Assembly (NCBI RefSeq): GCF_007097385.1
Contig: NZ_VJZS01000004.1
Location: 229,814-293,813, forward strand
Direction: 5' to 3'
DNA length: 64,000 nucleotides
Source of the DNA: Flavobacterium sp. ZT3R18
Lineage (GTDB): Bacteria; Bacteroidota; Bacteroidia; Flavobacteriales; Flavobacteriaceae
Shown: piece after piece, positions 60,270 through 64,000 of the stretch
How positions within the stretch are numbered: the stretch's first letter is position 1
How the letters are laid out: the number at the start of each line of letters is the position of its first letter
The notes under the pieces: generated by a model
What the model was told of the DNA's origin: nothing
The model's input: only the letters and a program-made list of their open reading frames with translations
Databases searched by the model: none
Made by a program: the position numbers and the translations under genes

Positions 60270-61400
60270 ATGACCATAGATAATTGGCCTAAACATATTC
60301 AAAAATATCTTTTTCTTCTTAAGGATGGTTTTTTTGAATTCCCTTATTTATTCAATTCTCCACAAGTAATGTTGGATAGTATAATAAGATTGCCAATTAC
60401 CGATCATATACCTTCAAAACAGAGTATTTATTTAAATACTCCTCTTTATGAAGCAACGATGCACTATCGCAAAATTGAAGAAGGTTTTTGGCTTTTGGCT
60501 ACCGAAATGGATGTTCGGGAAAACATAATCGCTAAGTCAGGTTATGATAAAAATGAATCCAGTGAATATTATCTATTGACATTTTCTGTTTTTGAATATA
60601 AATTTCCATTCAAAGATTCGGAGGATGTTAAACTCATTAGCACTTGTTGGACATTCAGTAAACCAGAAACCGAAGTGGCGACCTATTTCTATAAAGGTAC
60701 CACGGGTAAATTTTTTAGTTTTGCTATCAATAAAGAATGGGCAAATAGTAATCTTACCTCCAAAAAATTCCCTCAAAAGAAAGCTATTAAAAAGTTTTTG
60801 AATGGTGAAAAAGGGTCTTATACGTGGTTAGACATCGCACCAAAAGCGCATGATTTGGCTCGAAAAATCACTAAAACTTTGAAGACTGAAAATGTAGAGG
60901 AATTTGATACAGTTCGTTTTAAGAAAGACTGTATGAAATTGATTGTCGAATTTTTTGATAATTCTTTTAACGACAGTCGTATTTTAGATAATGTTTCGTT
61001 AAGTAATTTAGATTACTATAATGTTGCCAAGGCTGAGAAAATGATTTTGCATAATTTACATCTTCCTTTTGTTGGTATTAAATGTATTGCAAAGGATGTA
61101 AATACGTCCCCCACAAAATTAAAATCAGATTTCAAAGAATGCTTTGGGTTTTCTATGTTGCAATACCACAAAGAAAAAAACATGCTACTGGCTATGCAGT
61201 TAATTCAAAATTCGGATATTCATATTCAGATTGTTGCGACTGTAACTGGTTATGATTGTGCGGGTAGATTTGCTTCTAGTTTTAAAAAACGCTTTGGTAA
61301 ACTACCATCCGAAGTACGTTTTTTATTTACTTCAAATGTTTTTTTTCTATTTTATTTAACGTTTAATCGCTTTTTTAGTGATTTTTCATTACTTTTTTAA
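60270..61400 (+). CDS. AraC-family transcriptional regulator
   Basis: A 376-residue regulator. The C-terminal domain (about 255-350) has two helix-turn-helix motifs: IKCIAKDVNTSPTKLKSDFK and IQIVATVTGYDCAGRFASSF, followed by the family tail KKRFGKLPSEVRF. The first 240 residues form a sensing domain with no recognised family (EGFWLLATEMDVRENI, YFYKGTTGKFFSFAINKEW). The last 25 residues are Phe/Leu-rich and unusual. It precedes the surface-protein gene by 366 bases and could regulate it (position only). Confidence 0.9.
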   Translation: MTIDNWPKHIQKYLFLLKDGFFEFPYLFNSPQVMLDSIIRLPITDHIPSKQSIYLNTPLYEATMHYRKIEEGFWLLATEMDVRENIIAKSGYDKNESSEYYLLTFSVFEYKFPFKDSEDVKLISTCWTFSKPETEVATYFYKGTTGKFFSFAINKEWANSNLTSKKFPQKKAIKKFLNGEKGSYTWLDIAPKAHDLARKITKTLKTENVEEFDTVRFKKDCMKLIVEFFDNSFNDSRILDNVSLSNLDYYNVAKAEKMILHNLHLPFVGIKCIAKDVNTSPTKLKSDFKECFGFSMLQYHKEKNMLLAMQLIQNSDIHIQIVATVTGYDCAGRFASSFKKRFGKLPSEVRFLFTSNVFFLFYLTFNRFFSDFSLLF

Positions 61401-61766
61401 GGCTCTTTTTCTGAAACAACAAAAAATATAAGTATTTGTTTTTAAATTACTTATGTGGTTGTTTAAACTGTTTTAGGGGGTTTCTTTTTTTTAGAAAACA
61501 GAGCGAATTTAACATTTTGTAAATATGTCCGAATTGACTATTTCCTCCGTTTTTTTGCCTTTACTTTTGACATTGGAAATAAAAAATGCACGATGTAAAA
61601 ATAAAACGTCGTAGCAAGCATGGTTATTTTCAGCTTCTTTAGTTTAATGCCACATTTTGTGTGACAATTTTGAGTTAAGAAGTAAGGCTTTTTGAGCCTG
61701 CTTAAAAGATTAAATATAGTACCAAGTTAATATTTGTTTTTCAATTTTTATAATAGTTTCTAATTT
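61401..61766. other. Upstream region of the surface-protein gene
   Basis: A 366-base gap. TACTTTTG at 61562-61569 fits the TAnnTTTG box, but the nearest suitable TTG is 25 bases upstream. A small hairpin AGGCTTTTTGAGCCT lies at about 61684-61698. No gene is visible. Confidence 0.45.
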
Positions 61767-64000
61767 ATGGTAAATTTTACTTTCTTGAATTTTTTTAGAA
61801 TTAAAAAAGATGCTTGCTGGCGAATGTTGTTGGTTGCTATCTTTTTGATGTTTGGCCTGAGCGGGTTTGCACAGACAAATATCGGTGGAGTGGTCAATAC
61901 TTATTTTGAGGTTATTGGGATTACTCAGCCTCTTGCTCCTGCCTGTAGTACAACTACAGTTCATACCATTACGGTTGGTAGTACAACTGGACTTGCGGTT
62001 GGTGATAAAGTCCTCATTATTCAGATGAAGGGGGCAGATATTAATACAGCGAATTCAAATGCTGGGGGGGCAATAACAGCTATAAATAACGCTGGTAATT
62101 ATGAGTTTTTCGAAATTAAAAGTATTTCGGGGAATATTATAACGCCTAAATATCCTCTGATTAAAAACTATACTTTAACAGGATTGATTCAAATAGTTAA
62201 AATTCCTAAATACACAGGAACGGTTAATGTTACTTCTGTTTTGACTGCTAATGAGTGGAGTGATGCTACTAAAACAGGTGGTGTATTGGCAATCTATGCT
62301 GATAAATTGAATTTTAATGCCAATATTGATGTGGCAGGTAAAGGTTTTGAAGGGATTCAAATGTTGACTAATGGAACTGTAGATAACTGTAGTGACACTC
62401 CAAATTCTCTATTTACTTTGGGGTCTACAGATGCTAGATCCTTTACTAAAGGAGATGGTATTGTAGTTGACGCAGCTGGAAGTTCAAGAGGGCGAGCTCC
62501 GCGTGCAAATGGTGGTGGAGCAGGTATTGCTGGAGATTCTGGTGGTGGAGGTGGTTCCAATTATGGAGCTGGTGGAGAAGGTGGTAAACGTTGGTGTGAT
62601 GTTGATGGTGCAAATGCAGGAGGTATTGGAGGGAAACCTTTAAGTAGTTTTTTCTCTCAAGATAAAGTATTTCTTGGTGGAGCTGGTGGAACAGGTTACG
62701 TGACTACAGGGAATCCTTCTTCTGCCGCAGATGGGGGTGGTATAGTAATTATTTTTGCTAATGAAATTATAGGTAATGGATACTCAATTATAGCCAACGG
62801 TTTTTCACCTACACAAGTTATTGTTTCAGGTAGCCCTGACGGTGGTGGTGGTGGTGGCGCAGGGGGTACTGTTGTGCTAAAATCCCCTAAATTTACAGGA
62901 AATCTTACAGTTAATGTCAAAGGTGGTGATGGACAAGATTTAGGTACAACTATTCAACACGGACCCGGTGGTGGTGGTGGTGGTGGTGCTTTGCTTTATT
63001 CGCTGGCTTCATTACCTGCAAATGTTACTTTTAGTGCAACTGGAGGTATTGGTGGCCAGCATACGAATGCAACTAGGAATGGCTCTCAAGATGGATTAGT
63101 AGGAGGGAATGTTTCCTTATATATTCCTGTAGAGAACCCGAACTATGGCGGAAATATAGATAGCGATACAGTAAGTGTCGAATGTGATTTGGATGATGAT
63201 AATGATGGTATTTTGGATACGGTTGAAAATGGTGTTTTGCCTGATCCATTTGCTTTTACAGGGGGTTCGAAAATACCGAATTATTTTAATCCACTTGTGT
63301 CAGGTTTCCTTGACACTAATGCTGACGGAATAGATGATAGATATGACGCTGACAAAGATGGAATTCTGAATCAGTTTGATATCGATTCCGATAATGATGG
63401 ATGTAATGACGTTATCGAAGCAGGATTTATTGATGGCGATGCTAATGGTACTTTAGGTTCTTTGCCAGATACTGTTGAAACTACAGCAACTGGTAATGGA
63501 ATGGGGACCATTACAAACGATGGTGGTTACACTGGAACAAATATTAGTGTTATTACGTATAATGCTTCTGCATTTGGAGGAACTGTTTTAGCTGCTCAAA
63601 TAATTTGTTCTGGAACTTCACCGGTGGGTTTGACTTTGTCTGGAAATACTGGCTCGGTTGTGAAATGGCAAAAGTCCAGTGACCTTGCCTTTACTGCTCC
63701 AATTGATATTGCAGGAACAGCAACTACACTAACTGGTGCAACTATTGGTAATCTAACAGCAAATACTTATTTCAGGGCGGTTGTTCAAAGTAATGCTTGT
63801 TCAAGTGCTTTTTCTGTTCCGGTTTTGATTACGGTAAATGCCTTGCCTGATGCAAGTTTAGTATTGGGAGGAACAGGTTCTATTTGTTCAGGAACAGGAA
63901 CCAACATTACCGTTGGAGCTTCGGTAAGCGGTATCAACTACCAATTGCGAAATGGGACAACCAATGTTGGATCAGCCGTTGCAGGAACAGGGGGATCAAT
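61767..64000 (+). CDS. Giant glycine-rich surface protein, 3' end outside the window
   Basis: 744 codons are visible and the frame is still open at the window end. A long signal peptide ends SGFAQT (about residue 36). Then come a beta-rich region (VGSTTGLAVGDKVLIIQMKG), a Gly-rich region (about 245-420) with several runs of four to seven Gly, calcium-binding DxDxDG repeats (about 471-545: LDDDNDGILDTVENG, DADKDGILNQFDIDSDNDG), and repeated Ig/PKD-like domains (VVKWQKSSDLAFT, NLTANTYFRAVVQSNACSS). This layout is typical of type-IX-secreted adhesins or gliding-type proteins; the C-terminal sorting domain would be off-window. Confidence 0.85.
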   Translation, partial: MVNFTFLNFFRIKKDACWRMLLVAIFLMFGLSGFAQTNIGGVVNTYFEVIGITQPLAPACSTTTVHTITVGSTTGLAVGDKVLIIQMKGADINTANSNAGGAITAINNAGNYEFFEIKSISGNIITPKYPLIKNYTLTGLIQIVKIPKYTGTVNVTSVLTANEWSDATKTGGVLAIYADKLNFNANIDVAGKGFEGIQMLTNGTVDNCSDTPNSLFTLGSTDARSFTKGDGIVVDAAGSSRGRAPRANGGGAGIAGDSGGGGGSNYGAGGEGGKRWCDVDGANAGGIGGKPLSSFFSQDKVFLGGAGGTGYVTTGNPSSAADGGGIVIIFANEIIGNGYSIIANGFSPTQVIVSGSPDGGGGGGAGGTVVLKSPKFTGNLTVNVKGGDGQDLGTTIQHGPGGGGGGGALLYSLASLPANVTFSATGGIGGQHTNATRNGSQDGLVGGNVSLYIPVENPNYGGNIDSDTVSVECDLDDDNDGILDTVENGVLPDPFAFTGGSKIPNYFNPLVSGFLDTNADGIDDRYDADKDGILNQFDIDSDNDGCNDVIEAGFIDGDANGTLGSLPDTVETTATGNGMGTITNDGGYTGTNISVITYNASAFGGTVLAAQIICSGTSPVGLTLSGNTGSVVKWQKSSDLAFTAPIDIAGTATTLTGATIGNLTANTYFRAVVQSNACSSAFSVPVLITVNALPDASLVLGGTGSICSGTGTNITVGASVSGINYQLRNGTTNVGSAVAGTGGS

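Noticed and set aside
62357..62920. Pro-rich minus-strand ORFs in the glycine-rich gene
   Set aside because: Pro runs are the reverse complement of the poly-Gly codons.

Overview
The window reads as chromosome of a Flavobacterium-like member of the Bacteroidota. The evidence is low GC, Flavobacterium-type promoter boxes (TTG about 19 bases before TAnnTTTG), FAQ/NAQ signal-peptide ends, LSSC-type lipoproteins, DUF4280, YceI, DUF2147 and DUF6132 families, and a large glycine-rich surface protein. I see no rRNA, tRNA, CRISPR array, intact transposase or replication origin. All family names come from recognising motifs; no database search was run.

Layout. 1-2809 (minus) holds a TetR regulator, a TolC protein and a membrane fusion protein that runs off the left edge. 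3188-4416 holds a GNAT acetyltransferase and a zeta-toxin-like P-loop kinase with a tiny overlapping partner gene. 4490-13938 (minus) is a full tryptophan operon, trpL-E-G-D-C-F-B-[three unrelated genes]-A. It has a clear promoter, an 18-residue leader peptide with three Trp codons and a terminator/antiterminator. Its gene junctions are full of palindromic repeats, some of which have become coding sequence in trpF and trpG. 14044-20001 holds two YceI proteins, a secreted protein, a nitroreductase with a MarR regulator, and a DUF2252 protein.

20726-30237 (minus) is an accessory island bounded by degenerate direct repeats. It encodes a DUF4280 (PAAR-like) spike protein, two large paralogous proteins that look like contractile-injection cargo, and three paralogous companions, one cytosolic and two lipoproteins. 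This looks like an effector/immunity cassette and is the best candidate in the window for an undescribed system. 30681-36554 (plus) holds two paralogous PAS hybrid histidine kinases. 36562-39834 (minus) holds an eight-heme cytochrome with HEAT and TPR repeats, a small Cys/Lys-rich exported protein and a DUF2147 protein, with a decayed copy of an ABC-permease 3' end beside them. 39953-47100 (minus) is a TetR-controlled TolC/HlyD/double-ATPase/double-permease exporter.

47364-54562 looks like a reactive-sulfur module: thioredoxin, small membrane proteins, a TPMT-type methyltransferase fused to a heavy-metal domain, a persulfide-dioxygenase-like MBL/rhodanese protein, a TauE/SafE exporter, a Crp/Fnr regulator and a free rhodanese. 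Two MITE-like elements with intact target-site duplications lie inside it. 54634-64000 (plus) holds a GapN-type dehydrogenase, an M1 aminopeptidase, small membrane or exported proteins, an AraC regulator and the start of a giant glycine-rich surface protein.

Two patterns recur. In two places a cargo gene sits between a real gene 3' end and a diverged second copy of that 3' end (trpB around 6520-7409, the ABC permease around 39230-40100). Palindromic repeats also repeatedly supply stop codons or protein tails.
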